This document shows positions 11,023-24,382 of a stretch of 64,000 bases of DNA, in pieces. The position numbers and the translations under genes were made by a program. The DNA comes from Tetranychus cinnabarinus (taxonomy: Eukaryota > Arthropoda > Arachnida > Trombidiformes > Tetranychidae). The notes beneath the pieces are model-generated. The model was not told the DNA's origin. It saw nothing but the letters and a program-made list of their open reading frames with translations, and did not search any database. The stretch is taken from NCBI GenBank assembly GCA_022266195.1, contig WHVY01000002.1:573001-637000 (forward strand), in the 5' to 3' direction. The stretch's first letter is position 1; each line of letters starts with the position of its first letter.

Positions 11023-12876
11023 GGTTAATTATTTTACAAGATAGACAATAGAATAAACTGGACTAATAAATTAAATAAAACAGGTAGATGAATGAAGGCA
11101 AAATGCACAAAACAATATAGATTTCAAGCATTCACAACATCCATCTAGCTATGGTAATGTTACTGAAAGTAAGTAGATGGCGCTGTGAGTATGGAAATAA
11201 TGAAAAAAATTTCCTTTCTTTATGTTTATTTATTAATTAAAAACTGTTTCGATGCTTTGTTAAACATTTAGTAGTGTTGAAATTTAGATTAAATTATATT
11301 TATTTCATTCTTTAATCAATGATTAGACTCGGAAAATGATGTAGGAACATCTCTAAAATAACTTACATCTGTATGATTTTGGATAATGTTAGGCCGAAAT
11401 GGCTTGTCAGTGACTTTTGACAAGCATAAACGGAACAAGATCAGTAACTTGTGTAATGTCAGTTAGTGTTTCTAAAAGGTAAGGTAGGTCATAGCCTTTT
11501 GACCAGGTATAACTGGATAACAATTCCAGGGTCACTTTTATTTATCTTTGTCTCTATTTGCTTTGAATTGGTCAATTTTTTTTGTTTATTTTGTCATGAT
11601 TTAAAATCTTCTAGACTTCTCTTTTTCAGACCATTCCTGTTAGACAAAAGATACAAATTCTGGTTCACTGTTTACAAATTCTGAGTCTATCTTCACCCAA
11701 CCTTTCATGTATTTTCTGACTTTTTTTGCTTCACTCTTTTGTTCACTAGTTTGTTTGTGATTTAATGGGAAATTAATTTAGCTAGCTACGAGGCTAACCT
11801 TGATTATTCGCTATGTTAACCATTTCTAGTGTTAAAATATTTCCGATTCGCTTGCAACAATATTTGTGAATTTTTTCTGTTGAATTAAATTAATGGGGAA
11901 GTTTCGTTAATGAATCGATTGTTTTGAAAACAAGGACAATTAATCAAGACTTTTATTGACCCATTTAAATTTATTCATTCTAATTTCAATTCTGTTATAT
12001 GCAGAGTTTCTAATAATTGTCCCTGCTAAGCATTCAAAATTTAACTTTGTTTGGTGATAAATTGATAGTATATTAAAGCTAGTAATTGAAAGAAATTAAT
12101 GAATTTTTCAACAATTCAATGTAGTTAGTCTGTTGAATAGCGTTAGGACTTAATGCGGAGTTCATTTTTCACGGTAATGAATATCATTTTGTTTATGTTT
12201 ATATTAACCGACTCTTTAGTCAACACTTATTGAACTGATTGCAGTTAAACTGAAAAGAGTAATTAATTTAAATTAAAACATTAACGACAACAAACTATAA
12301 ATATTTATATTTTCAGTTAACCTTTAATTTGTTTCTTTCCACATAAATCAAAAGGCTAAAGATACAATTAAATATGTTTTTGATAAAATATTAAAGTGAA
12401 TGACTTAATGAGAGATTTAAGTGTACAATTCATATTTGATAATCTTGCAAATGCATTTAAAAGAGAAAACTATTTGAGCCGAATATTTGAATGCTGTTAT
12501 CCGATTGATAGAAAACTTTTTCATCGAATCCATAGATCAGAGCAATAAAGCAGAAAATATATTAAAAGAAAGTATTCATATGTGCGTGAATAGCTCAGTC
12601 TTTAATCAGTCTTTTATGACAAGATATCAGCATAGTTGTGGGTGGAATCGTTTCATTCGATTGAATCTTCCAAAAATAATCGATTGTTGTATTTACAATG
12701 TGATTTGATGAAGGTGGAAGAAAGCTAAACCAAAAAATGGTCGTTTGAGTAGCAAGTTTGAGATATCGAAAAGAGCCTTGATATGGTTGAGTGGATTTAG
12801 TTTGGCTCAGAAGAGCGATGTAGAAAAAAGACATCACAGGCTCCTTCTTGAAAAGGCAAAGATTTTTCAGCGTATT
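11023..12876. other. Intergenic stretch, HAPSTR1 promoter to PLXDC 3' end
   Basis: No supported gene. An AGATGGCGCT (CTCF-like) motif lies at 11175-11184, about 150 bases upstream of the HAPSTR1 start. Open frames around 12487-12954 are shadows of the PLXDC last exon and its 3' UTR. Confidence 0.5.
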
Positions 12877-15800
12877 TTACATATGAATGGAGGCAGCAGT
12901 ATAACGAGCTTCACTGCCTGCGAAACGCCATTGAGCAGGTCGATATTTGATTAAAAATTGTCCCGATGAACTTTGTGGGTTTTTGTAGGCATAAAGTAAC
13001 CATAATACGACACCAGAAATCAAGGATACAACCATCATGACGGCCATAAAACTTGCTTTACCATTTCCTGACTTTCCATTTGCATTTGATCCTTGATGGT
13101 AAAGAGGTGAGCTGACGGAGGGTGCTTCCGCTTTTCTAACTTTACCTGAAAAATCAAAGAGAGGAAAGAAAAGAAAACATTTATTAGTTCATTTTGCAAC
13201 ATTGATCACAAACAAAATGTAATTTTATAATGCGTAAAAATCAAGATCGCAAGTTAATAAATTCATATGACTCTCAAGTTACATGCAAAAAGCTTTTTAA
13301 CTTGTTTGGAAAAGCTTGTTTATCCATGAAGTTCATATCTATCAAAGTATATTTGCATTCGAGTAGATTAATTGCTAATTAAGGTAACAAAAGGATAAAG
13401 AAACAAATTCGCTAGAGCGATAACTATGATAATCAAATTCCCAAAAAGACAGCCTTCAACTTTTAAAGCTTGTTTTTTTCAGTGAATCAGTCGAAAAGTT
13501 GAATCAAAAAGATTAGGGTATCCATCGAATAATATCTAACTGTTTAAATTAATTATCTTGTTATCAACACATGATTGATTGGGAGCGGAAAGAAAGATGT
13601 TGAGACAACGAAACAATAAGTTTTGATCTTGGCATCTTAACTCGGACATACTTTAACCCATTAATGTTTTCCACAAGCCAAAAAAACCTTGACCTCAAAA
13701 TTGTAAGCACATCTTTTTTTAATGCTGCTACTTAAACTAAATTGCCAGTATTGTCATCAATTAGACAATCATTATCTACTCAGTGGCCCAGTTTAAGGAC
13801 TCAAAAAGATAAGTTGTTTGGCTGAATGATGTTAGAAAGGTTGAGAGGGTGTATCTGAAAGCTATGTTTTGAGGGCGTAAGGAGTATTAAAGATTGATTT
13901 TGAAGTTGATCTTCTCATCAACCAATCAGTCCCGGTTCAATTTGTAGCTTCCTTCCTTACTTGTTAGAGGTTCAACTCATCATGAGACGTGATTTGAAAA
14001 AATGGAAAAAGCAACTGAAGAAAGAGAAATGAAGATTAAAGACACGAAAGGAAGTAGAAGCAAGTTATCCAAGAGAAGTTGATCAACTACAGAGTAAACA
14101 AATAACAAAAGGGAGTACTGGTAAAAGAGTTATACTGCAAGAGCTACAATTTTCTGAACTCACAGAATTGAGCCATAATAGAGATAAAAATGGTAGACGT
14201 TTCACGGGGAAAGAGAGTTGAAGTAAAAAAGAGAAAAGATGCCCCAATTGAACCATTCAATTCAAATTACCTGGATATGGTGAAATAGTAGATGCTGCAT
14301 TTTGAATTACAGTTGAGCTATTAGTGGATGCAAGGCAGTTATTTTTTTTAGCTTCGGTATCACAACTTTTAGCTAGCCAATCTTGTCTTTGTCTATCCAA
14401 TCCGTCAGAGCATCGTCCAGTACTTTCACACCATTTACACTCGAAACTTGGAACGCCGACCGAACAGCTTTCGCAATCTTTCAGAGTAATGCAAGCTATT
14501 AAAAAGAAAAAAGCGAATTCATGAAAAATAGTTCAAATAAGTGAAATATTAGATTAAAAAAACAAATAACAACATACTCGGTAAGGCAGTGAAGTAAATA
14601 GCGGTGTTGTTGAGTATATTTTCCTTTTTGAGCTCAACACGATGATACTCATAGATAGTCTTCTTTCTGATAACTGTTGACAAAGAAACATAATGATAGT
14701 TAATTAAGTAAAGTGAAAACGAATGTTCAAACAAGGAAAAAGGGAAGAGCGAGAAAAGAGGGAAGAGGAAAGAGGAAACAGAAAAAATGAACAAGACAAA
14801 TTAGCAGAATGAGTTCATTGGAAACTAAAAAACATAAGAAACCAAAAAACTTACAGAAAGCGGTTCTATCAATTACATACGCATCAGAAAGTCCAACTTT
14901 AACAGGATGATGAGTATCCGGTAAGTCGTTGAATGAAATTGGAAGGTCCTTGTAAACAAAGACAATGTCACCATTTGAAAATAGAGAAACTTGGAAGGTG
15001 AAGAATTCTTGAGGAAGTTCCTTGATTAAAACATTCTCCCACTGAACAACAAACATAGTCGAGTTGTCGGCGTACTTAATTTTCGATGATTCGTTTAACC
15101 GTGTATCAAAATTAGCCATTAATGGAGCAACGTATTGGGTTGCTGCAAGCCAACTGTGAACAGTATTACCAAGGTAAAGAAATCCTCCAGTCGCAATAGT
15201 TACATTCTTTATGGGATTACCATAGAACGGGAATTCAAAAGTAAGATTAACTGGTGCAGCACGACGATGTGATTTAGATAGCATTGGTTGTAAAGTAACA
15301 TTGGGCATCTTATCAATGTCAACCCAATATTTCATGGCTTCGGTTGGCTTCGTTAATATTGTTGAGTTGTAGTATGTATGGGAGTCATTCTGTAAAGGTA
15401 ATGAAAAAGTTATGAAAAACAGAATAATGATGAAAATATACAATGGTTGCACTTAAATGTTAGACCAGTTTAGACATTAAGACTCACCTTGCTTGTATAA
15501 TTTGACGGCAAGGGTGCGTCTAAAATATTTTCTAGATCATCTACTGATGTATCGTTGGCATTGAACTCTGTGCTATTAGTTATCCCATAGTTCGTGATAT
15601 TTAACTCTGATGTAACGGGTTGCGTAGAATTCAAAGATAGAAGCTTGCTGAGCATAGGTTTAGATTTATCCAATTGTGTTGGCTTTTTAGTGGCTACTAT
15701 TTTTTTGTTTTTAGATTCATCCCTTTTCCACCTTGAGAGAAGAACATTCTCAGTATCACTAGATGACTCTAATTCGTAAAAATCTGTAATAAAAGAATTA

Positions 15801-16242
15801 AAAGGTTAACATATTTTTTAAAAAAAGATCAGACAAATAAAGCTGAAGCTCAATACAAAAACAAGATAAAATTAAACTATCGGTCAAGATATCCTGTAAA
15901 TAAGGATAAGGATAAAGAGAAAGAGAGAGAGAGAGAACATAGAGTGAATGTAAAAGATAGGTCTTAAAGCAAGGAACTGTTGAATTGGAGGCATTTCTAA
16001 CTAGGATTAGTTTAATTAATTTTTACAAGTTCAATTAAATTAAACCTTATATCAAACTACTGGTTACTTAACAACAATTATTCAATTAATTGAAGCTGGA
16101 AAACGAAAAATGAATAAAATTTTGACAAACAATTTTTAACATATTTACCTTTAGGATAGGATACTTTTGAACATTCGGCCAAAAAGAAGCAAAGGATAAA
16201 TATTAATAGGAATGTGGTTACAGAATTATCCATTAACGCCAT
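12877..16242 (-). CDS. Plexin-domain-containing (PLXDC-type) receptor, six exons
   Basis: Exons 16149-16242, 15488-15783, 14855-15389, 14578-14673, 14271-14495 and 12877-13145 join in phase to 504 residues, the usual length of animal PLXDC1/2. Order: signal peptide (MALMDNS...FFLAECS); a Thr/Asn-rich, N-glycosylable linker; a nidogen-like ectodomain (exon 3, with YWVDID, FEFPFYG, APLMANFD and FVVQWEN); a PSI domain in exon 5 (CESCSVG...CKWCESTGRC); and a membrane helix in exon 6. The cytoplasmic tail ends YRPAQWRFAGSEARYTAASIHM-like, with the family's EARYTAASIHM terminus. Mammalian PLXDC proteins are surface receptors. This gene is the evident parent of six truncated copies at 26478-39470 on the other strand. 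Confidence 0.93.
15916..15936 (+). repeat. GA-rich microsatellite in PLXDC intron 1
   Basis: A short run of alternating A and G, mainly GA repeats, on the plus strand. It is intronic and of no evident function. Confidence 0.7.
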
Positions 16243-17784
16243 TATAAAGGCGAAGGTGAAAGATAAATGTATTAAAATACAAAAAAAATGATTCAAAATA
16301 GTCGATCAAAATAATTTATGTGTTGATGGTAGATCACAAGACTTGCAAATGAAACTCAAAACTTGACGTCTTAAAATGAAAGAAATGTTAGTTACATGAA
16401 CTGCCGCCTGATGTCTCTAGTAACGAATCCCACAATAATATTTAAACTGAATTTCAAACAAAAACAAATCAAGAAACAAACCAAAATGAAATTAATAATC
16501 AAGTCTACCATGAATGAACTGACATTGGATATCCGCTTTCTCAATGTTTAAAATTCAAAGCTATTGACGTAATTATATTTTGTCATATGGAGTTTACAAA
16601 TCGAATCTCTATCGAATCATTTTCAGATAAAAATTACAGATTTTACTTAAAAATTATCTCGAAGTAATTTGAACTGAAACCAAGCAAAATCAATCAAAAG
16701 GTTTGGAAAAATTTTTGATAGAAAAAAAAATCGATAATTCCCTCATTTAACAATGTATTAAATAAGTATCAAAATTTACGATTCTTGTGTGCACTTTAAT
16801 TGGCTAAGCTTTTTGTTTATTTGAATAAACAACAATGATTTTATTTTATAATAAGCTCTATCGAAGGCTAAGAATGGTCATTTAATAGCATTGATTCAAA
16901 GGAAACATCAGTTTGAACGAAGACCAAAAAAGATGAACGAGGATTAAGATTAACTAAGATAATCCGTTTAGATGGAAAATAAGAAAAACATGAGGACTTT
17001 CAGGCATTGAGGCACTTTTTTGGACACATTGTTGTTCTAAGAAAATAATTCACCTTCTAAGGAATTTAAAATTATAAATGCAAATTCAAAGGTTTCTAGA
17101 TTTTTCATTGGTAGACCAAATTCTGCCATTTTGGGAGCAAAGCTTCAAAATCCTTTAAATCAATGCAATTCTCAGTAAATCGACCGACCTGATTAGGACC
17201 AATGATTGATCAAACATGAATTTTGAACAGTGTGAATAAAACAGGTTAATTGATTTCGGAATTCTTGTATTAGTAATAGTAATTAATTCATTATTTGCCA
17301 ATATGTTAACCCGGAACATTATTTCAGCTTGTTGATGAACCTATTTTTAGATACACCTTTTAAGAATTTGACTGATTATCTAATGTTTTTTCATTAAAAA
17401 TGATAAAATTTACAATTTTTTGATTCAGAATAAATTTTTAAATAGATTTAATACTAAATCTTGCTTGGATTTAATTTTGTTTAATTCCAGTTGTGCGTTA
17501 TTTTGGATTTTACGTATTTGGCGCTCTGTAATATTAAAGACAGCCAATCAGCTGGAGATAAGTTTGAACACATTTTTCCCATCGGTACTTTTTCATTAAC
17601 CTAAACTGTTCTGACTGACTAAATTATTTGATAATTGTGTTTATTAAGTGTAATTGCTTTATTTTAGTATTTAAATTAAACCTAGTCATTTATTTTTGGG
17701 TCAAGTTGTTATTTATCTCGGATGCCAATATACTTTTTATACTCTAACAGTGATTGAACTCTTGTTCGTCTCCTATTACATGAA
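16243..17784. other. Divergent intergenic region, PLXDC and YME1L1
   Basis: AT-rich sequence holding the PLXDC promoter and, toward 17784, the YME1L1 promoter and 5' UTR. I see no coding region or RNA gene in it. Confidence 0.5.
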
Positions 17785-20262
17785 AGTAAGCTTTGAATTG
17801 CTATTGGAAATTAATTAAGCTTTGGCTCATCATAAAATATTTTTTTATTCTTTTCAGTGATTAAAGCTAAGATTATATCCTTTTCTGATTGTACCCGGTT
17901 ACTTAGCTCACCCTTTAATGGTTATTTACCTTGTTTGGTTTTCATCGATAAAAAAGGTTAGTTTATTGCATTATTGTTTAGATTATCAATTATTAATTTC
18001 CGTTTTTCAATTATATCTTTAGGTTTCTCTGGCTTAAAGAATCTAGGAATTTATTCAACGTGTTCTGGTTATTCATCTCCTTTATTCCATCAAAAGAGGT
18101 GGTTCAAAGGAGACAGAAGTAGTTTAAACGGCGGAGAACGCAAATCATATGGTATCGGAGGTCTATCCAGAAAGGAAGAGAAATCTTTATTAAAAAAACT
18201 ATTAGATGAGCTCAATTTGAAGAAAACTAAGGAGACGATACCAAATATCGAACAATCTAATGAAAGATTTCGCCAAATAATTAGAGATGAAAAATTGACT
18301 CCGGAAGAAGTTCAAAGACTTCAGGTAGCCATCGCAAAACTAATCTAAAAATTTATCTGCATGAAAATACAAGATACTTAATATTATCATTTGCATCCTT
18401 ATGTGTTAAATTGAACTTTATCTTTAGATTTCTTTCGCTGAGGGCTATGTTGCAGCCGAAGGAAAGCCTAGATCGACTAAGAAGCCTTTTAAGACTCGAC
18501 TGAAAGAATATTTATTTTTTGCAATGGTAATGACCTTACCTTTGTTGATATTGATAGAAATATCAGGTAAATATTACTATTTTTATAAAAATTATCAAAT
18601 TATACAGTACAGTCTAAATCTCCATGGAATTTTTTTTAACTTTTTAGCTCGTCCTTTCCGAAGAGTATTGATTGGTAGTGGCAATCTTGTTAGTCCGGAA
18701 GAAATTGATGTTACTTTTGCAGATGTACGAGGAGTAGAAGAAGCTAAGCAAGAGCTCCAAGAGATAGTAGAATTTCTCAGAAATCCAGATAAATTTTCAG
18801 CCTTAGGAGGAAAACTTCCCAAAGGTGTTTTGCTTGTTGGACCTCCTGGAACTGGTAAAACTCTACTCGCTCGAGCGGTTGCTGGTGAAGCTGCTGTTCC
18901 TTTTTTTCATGCTGCTGGACCAGAGTTTGATGAGATTCTTGTTGGGCAAGGTGCTCGGCGAGTTCGTGATTTATTTGCCACAGCGAAGTTGAAAGCACCT
19001 TGTGTTGTGTTTATTGATGAAATAGACTCAGTTGGAGGTAAAAGAACGAACTCCGTACTTCATCCTTATGCCAATCAGACAATCAATCAACTTTTGACTG
19101 AAATGGATGGTTTTCGTCAGAATGAAGGTGTCATTGTGCTTGGGGCAACTAATAGAAAAGAAGATCTTGATAAAGCTCTACTAAGACCTGGTCGATTTGA
19201 TGTTGAAGTTCATGTTCCAGTACCTGATTTGAAAGACCGAGAAAATATATTTGATCTTTATCTTAGTCGAATTAAATTGGCCCCGAATGTTGATTCAAAG
19301 CGTCTTGCAAAGAGAACGATTGGTTTTACTGGCGCAGATATTGAAAATATGGTCAATCAAGCAGCTTTAAGAGCCGCTATCGATGGTAAATCTTCAGTAT
19401 CTATGGAATACTTTGAATCAGCTCGAGATAAAGTTGTTATGGGTCCTGAACGAAAAAATAAAATACCAGATGAAGAAGCTAACAAGAATACAGCTTATCA
19501 TGAAGCTGGACACACATTAGTCGCATTATATACCAAAGGTGCGGACCCCCTTCATAAAGTTACCATAGTGCCTAGAGGACTTAGTCTAGGGCATACTGCT
19601 CTAATGCCTGATAGAGAAAAATATTCCAAGACTAAAATGGAATACTTGGCTGATCTTGATGTTTTAATGGGAGGTCGAGTTGCTGAAGAAATAATTTTCG
19701 GCTCAGAAAAAGTAACTCCTGGTGCATCTTCCGACTTTAAACATGCAACCGATATTGCTACTAGTATGGTTAAACATTTTGGAATGTCAGAAAAGGTATA
19801 AAAATGCTTGATAAATCATTTCCTTTATCAAAACATTCCCTAAAAATCCATCAGACTTCTGATGCAATAATTTAATTTATCACTAACATTTAATTTTAAT
19901 CACTAATCATTTTGCTATTCAAATAGGTTGGTGTTCGATTTTTTGAAAATTCACGAGATGGATTAGTAGTTATGAATGATATTTCAAATTCAACTTCTGA
20001 ATTGATAGATAGCGAAATTAAAAGAATATTACAGGTAATTTACTTTTTATTTAATTTTTACTTGAAATAGTTTATTAATTTTAATTTTCTTTCTTTAATT
20101 ATTTTTATTCAGGAATCTTATGATAGAGCTAAACATATATTGTTATCTAAAGCGGACGAGCATCAACGTTTAGCAGAAGCATTACTCAAATATGAAACAT
20201 TAGATTCTGACGAAGTTGCATTAGTCATCCAAGGAAAAGATCCAAGGGTACTGAAGAGGTAG
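17785..20262 (+). CDS. YME1L1: ATP-dependent zinc metalloprotease YME1L (i-AAA), seven exons
   Basis: The i-AAA protease of the mitochondrial inner membrane, facing the intermembrane space, degrades membrane and import-related proteins. Exons 17785, 17858-17956, 18023-18324, 18428-18566, 18648-19795, 19927-20034 and 20113-20262 join to 648 residues. Seen in order: one membrane segment (about 161-180, LFFAMVMTLPLLILIEI), Walker A GPPGTGKT (about 245), Walker B VVFIDEID (about 301), the arginine-finger region RPGRFD, and the zinc motif HEAGH (about 465). The C-terminus has SYDRAKHIL and LAEALLKYETLD as in animal YME1L. The only in-frame Met before the conserved part is an ATG split by an intron (A at 17785, TG at 17858-9), so the start is less certain than the rest. 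Confidence 0.93.
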
Positions 20263-20791
20263 CTCTTTTAATCAGGAAATTGTTTTCTCTTCGTTTATCT
20301 CATGGATTCTTCACACTTCTTCTAGTTTTTCTGGTAGGAGGTTTCAAAGTGTTAGTCATAAGCAATGTATTTTTACAAAAATTGAGTGTATTGAGAACCA
20401 TCCTTAACTGTGAGATTTTTTTTCTCTAGCTGTAAATGTTGACAGCAATAATGAGCGAAACAAATCAAAAATATGTGAAGAATTGTATTTTGTAACAGTC
20501 AGGACGAAAGCTGGTAAAAGATCGATTACCAATGTGATATTAGAATAATATCTTCATTGTTTTCTTTCTATTAAAGACTGAAACAAATTATCATGTCATA
20601 TCAAGAGAGTTAATTTCATTTCACTTAATGAGAACAATTACACGGAATTTACTCACCGTAGTGTTAACTATAATCAATTCATTCAATTTAAACATATTAT
20701 ATGCTTAGCATATTCGAAGCCATTTTATTTGAATTGGTGACTAAATGATGAAATGAAACAACTTATTTTCAATAGTTACACATGTAAAAGT
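20263..20791. other. Convergent 3' regions of YME1L1 and the tetraspanin
   Basis: Non-coding 3' UTR-like sequence between two converging genes. Nothing else was recognised. Confidence 0.5.
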
Positions 20792-21855
20792 TTATTGAGC
20801 TCTGGCAGCATTAGCCAAGATACAAGCAATTGCTGCTGCAATTAAGAGTGTTAAACCAATAATAAGAAGGCTGGTTATCATTGTATTAAAAAATAATTTC
20901 AAGATCGTCCTAAGCTCACCTTCACAACCTTGAGTAAATTTTACTTGGTCAATTGTACATTTATTTTGTGGTCTATTCATCAAACCAATTGTGATCTGGT
21001 TCGAGCAACAAGAAGCAGGGACAGTGTTATCTTCAAATTCAGGCAAATTAGCTGCCCACCATGCTGGACCATTGTATCCACAACATTTGGATGTTTGATG
21101 CAAGGTATCAATTGCTGCTGATATTGAATTTTTCTTGGGATCATTAACTCGATATTCAGTGAAAGCAGTCAACAATTGTTTTTCCATAATCTCATCGAGC
21201 TTGAGGAAAAGAAAAGGCCAAAAAGATTGTTAAAAGACATTAGATGAGATACACAAATCAATCCAACTCACCTTTACACTGTAAACCATAAAGATAATTA
21301 GTGGACCAATTATCAGGATTGACAAGATGCCAACACAGAAACAATACTTTTGAATTGGATAAAAAATACAATTAGCTGAAAGGGAATTGTTTTATCGTCA
21401 CTTTACAATTGAATTTACCATTTTAAGAAGACATGAATTTTCCTTAACGGCACCAAAACAGCCCAAGAAACTAATAATGAACACAGCAATTCCAGTTAAT
21501 ACAACAACTATTGCCCCAGTATCCGGTGTATCAATTATCTGTTTAAAGTCCGTTGATTTAACCAGAAAATAACCACCAAGGACGCCAATTATTACTCCAA
21601 AACACTTGATAGTAAATTGATTGAGCAAAGAGTAAAGTTTTATAATGAGACAAAATATTTAATAGCTATTAAACTATAGTTTCAGATTCATGGGTAAGAA
21701 AGATTTCAATTATAAATCTTGATTGTTATGACTTGAAATTATTACTTGAATCTGTAAAACTACTTGACTTGGCAGAAGTTAAAACTTACAACAAAAACAA
21801 AGTTGAACGTGAACAAAACACATTGTATAAGTGAATTGGTAAATCCTTTGACCAT
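20792..21855 (-). CDS. Tetraspanin, four exons
   Basis: Exons 21790-21855, 21419-21604, 21272-21346 and 20792-21199 encode 244 residues, typical for the family. Four membrane segments are visible: TM1 spans the first junction (QCVLFTFNFVFV|CFGVI), TM2 includes VVLTGIAVFIISFLGCFG, TM3 is the short exon 3 (VGILSILIIGPLIIFMV), and TM4 is LLIIGLTLLIAAAIACIL. The large extracellular loop has CCGY, SCCS, one KC and one GCE, giving the six-cysteine pattern. The exon 3 acceptor was set at CAAAAG|TATTG because the nearer TTTCAG (which would make a 44-base intron) puts a stop in frame. Tetraspanins organise membrane microdomains; the specific subfamily is not assigned. Confidence 0.9.
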
Positions 21856-24382
21856 TTTGATCAATCGTCAATGAAGCCACTAAACACAATCTCCAAGAGA
21901 TAAATGGTTAAGATGGACAATAAACAAGAAAGACTTTCACTATTGCGATGATTTAATGATGATAATGACTGGTCAAGTTGTGTTTCATTTCAAAAGCACT
22001 TATAAATTACACAAGTTAAGTTGAAACAATCAAAGATTCCTGATCTATTGAACAACAGTGAACAAGTACTTCCAACTGGTCTGTTGATTTGTTTTCATAC
22101 AACATATTGATGTAAAATTATTTCATCTTTTTTCTTTCCCTGCTTTCGTGTTTACGTTTTTTATTCATCTAATGTCGCGCTTGGCCTAAATAATAGCAAT
22201 CATCATAATAAGCATATTTTAATTTCTTTTTCTCTTTCTCTCCACCCTCACTTCCTTTCTGTTTACCACTGTCTATCATTTCGTTTCTGTCTGTCACGCT
22301 CATCTAGTTTCTCTTAGAAGCTCTCTTTCTTGTTCTCCTTTCGCACCACATTCTGTCTAATTTTAAACCACTAAATTGTTCAATTTCATTTGATTCACAT
22401 CAGCTCATTTTAATACTAACCATTTGTTAATGTATTGATGCACAATTGTGTGGTTGGTTTATCTTTAAGCTTCAAAAAAATGAAGTAAACTTCATCTAAT
22501 ACAGATAGCCAAACGTTTGGTGAAATGAATAAATTTCAATCTAATTTGATAAATTTTCATAAAAATCCATCATCTTAGATGATCTTTCTTCATGTCCTCA
22601 AAAGCAATTAAACTAATTTAACCTTCCAAGTTGACCAGATTATCATTTCTTTTCAACCTCAAAGATGGCGATATGTGAATTTGCTGATTGCATGCATTGG
22701 GCTGGAATTTGTTTCTCATTTATAATTGATTTTAATTCAATTGTAATGCCAATTGTTTTGCGTACATCATAAAACACTGTTACATGGCCTCGGGTGCGAA
22801 TATTGAGCTATTGTGGTTCCTATTATTTCTTTCTTATCTGACCCAATTCTAACAATTTCAACCAAAGTAAGATTCGAGGTAACTTTGGATTTCGGCGATA
22901 ACACAGTTCTGAAAGATGTAAACATGTAACGGTTTGAAGGTGAGCTGCTAGACGTTTAATCAAGAGTACCAAAAAAGTGGACCACATAAGAACCCTTAGT
23001 AGATGGTATTGAGTGCTGGTTCCTGCTTGAAGATCTGATTCAAGTTACCAGGGTGAAGATGAGCAATGCTCATTAAAAACCAGGAACAGTGAATTGCCAT
23101 GATGAACACCACCTGTAATTGTACTGTAATTTAAAGAATATAAAAAGATATTAGAATGATTTATTGTTTGAAGAAAGTAAATTTACATTTTCAGCTGAAA
23201 GTATCTCAATGCACTGAATGAAATAAAATTTACTTTTCACTCCTTTCATGAGACGAGTCAACTTCGTTTACTCATCTGTCCCATTATTTTTCCTAGACCT
23301 ATTTTTTACATTAAATTTTGAAGAATCTTCAACTTCGTAAACTGGATTTACAGCTCAATTATGAATTAAATCGTTGAGAAAAGTAAAGGCGTTGGGAAAA
23401 CTCATTGATTGTTATGTATCATGACAATTGTAACAAATCAACAAAATTGTGACTCTGCCATGGCAAGGAAACTTTTCCGAAATCAAAAAGCAATTCATTT
23501 TTGCATTTAACCTTAACCTGAGAATCGTAGAAAATGGACAAATGATAATTGAAGCTCTCAACACCTAATCTTATCAAGATCATTGACTTCCTTCGAAGCA
23601 GTAATGAAACTAACTCGAGCGCTGAGGAATCAAACTAAATTCACTGAAATTTTAAAATGGAAACAACATCAGACTACAATTTATTTTCTCAAGACAAAGC
23701 TCTCTCGTGGCTAAATTTCATTTCCATCGGTCCAATTTCTTGGCTGGAAATATCGAATGGAAATACTTTTGTAGTAGTTCGTAGTTATTCATAGTTTTGA
23801 GTGTTCAAGATAATCATTTAGCCTCTATCTTCAATCATAGTCACTATTTGATCCTGTTTACAGCATTTTAGCTCAGGTTGGTATGTAAGTTGTATGTTGG
23901 ATAGGTCAAGTTTTTTCATTGAAATGGCAAAAAACGAATTGATTCATTGACTATCCTGAGACTGCCCGACTAGGTTTAATGTAGATGACGTGACGGTTGT
24001 CAAGTGTCTTGCATTTAATAGGTTTCAGTCTCAATTAATTGAAAAAATATATCAGATCAGTTGAAAAATTTTATTATAAAAAATGAATTCGCTCGTTACA
24101 AAATTTGATTGTGAAAATTTTGATTAGAATAAGATTTCGTTAGTGTTAGCATATTGACTGTTTTTTAGTGTGATTGTTACATAACTATGTTGAGTTAATC
24201 ATAAATTCTGTTTAGGGGTACTGATTTGGATAAACTAATAACGATAGATACAAAGACGTGAAAATGAAGTAAAGGGAAATATTAAGTATTAGTAATAAGG
24301 TAAAGTGAAAAGGAAAGATTTGAATCGGTATCGGATATGGTCAGCTATTAATCGGTTAAGCCCATTATTTAATGTCTTGAAC
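21856..24382. other. Intergenic, pyrimidine-rich near 22230-22330; cassette edge near 24000
   Basis: No coding region was found. A CT-rich tract lies around 22215-22340. From about 24000 to 24380 the sequence matches 32590-33009, marking the 3' flank of the duplicated coiled-coil gene cassette. Confidence 0.55.

Noticed and set aside
12487..12954. Short plus- and minus-strand frames of 69-80 codons
   Set aside because: They overlap or oppose the PLXDC last exon and 3' UTR and have no splice partners.
14727..15452. 241-codon minus-strand frame beginning in PLXDC intron 2
   Set aside because: It begins at GTG, not ATG, and reads through the exon 3 donor. It is the real exon 3 plus intronic sequence, kept only as evidence for the origin of the copies' signal peptide.
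21347..21418. Nearer acceptor (TTTCAG at 21374) for tetraspanin exon 3
   Set aside because: It gives a 44-base intron but puts a stop codon in frame. The acceptor at 21347-21348 restores the TM3 spacing expected after the CLL motif.
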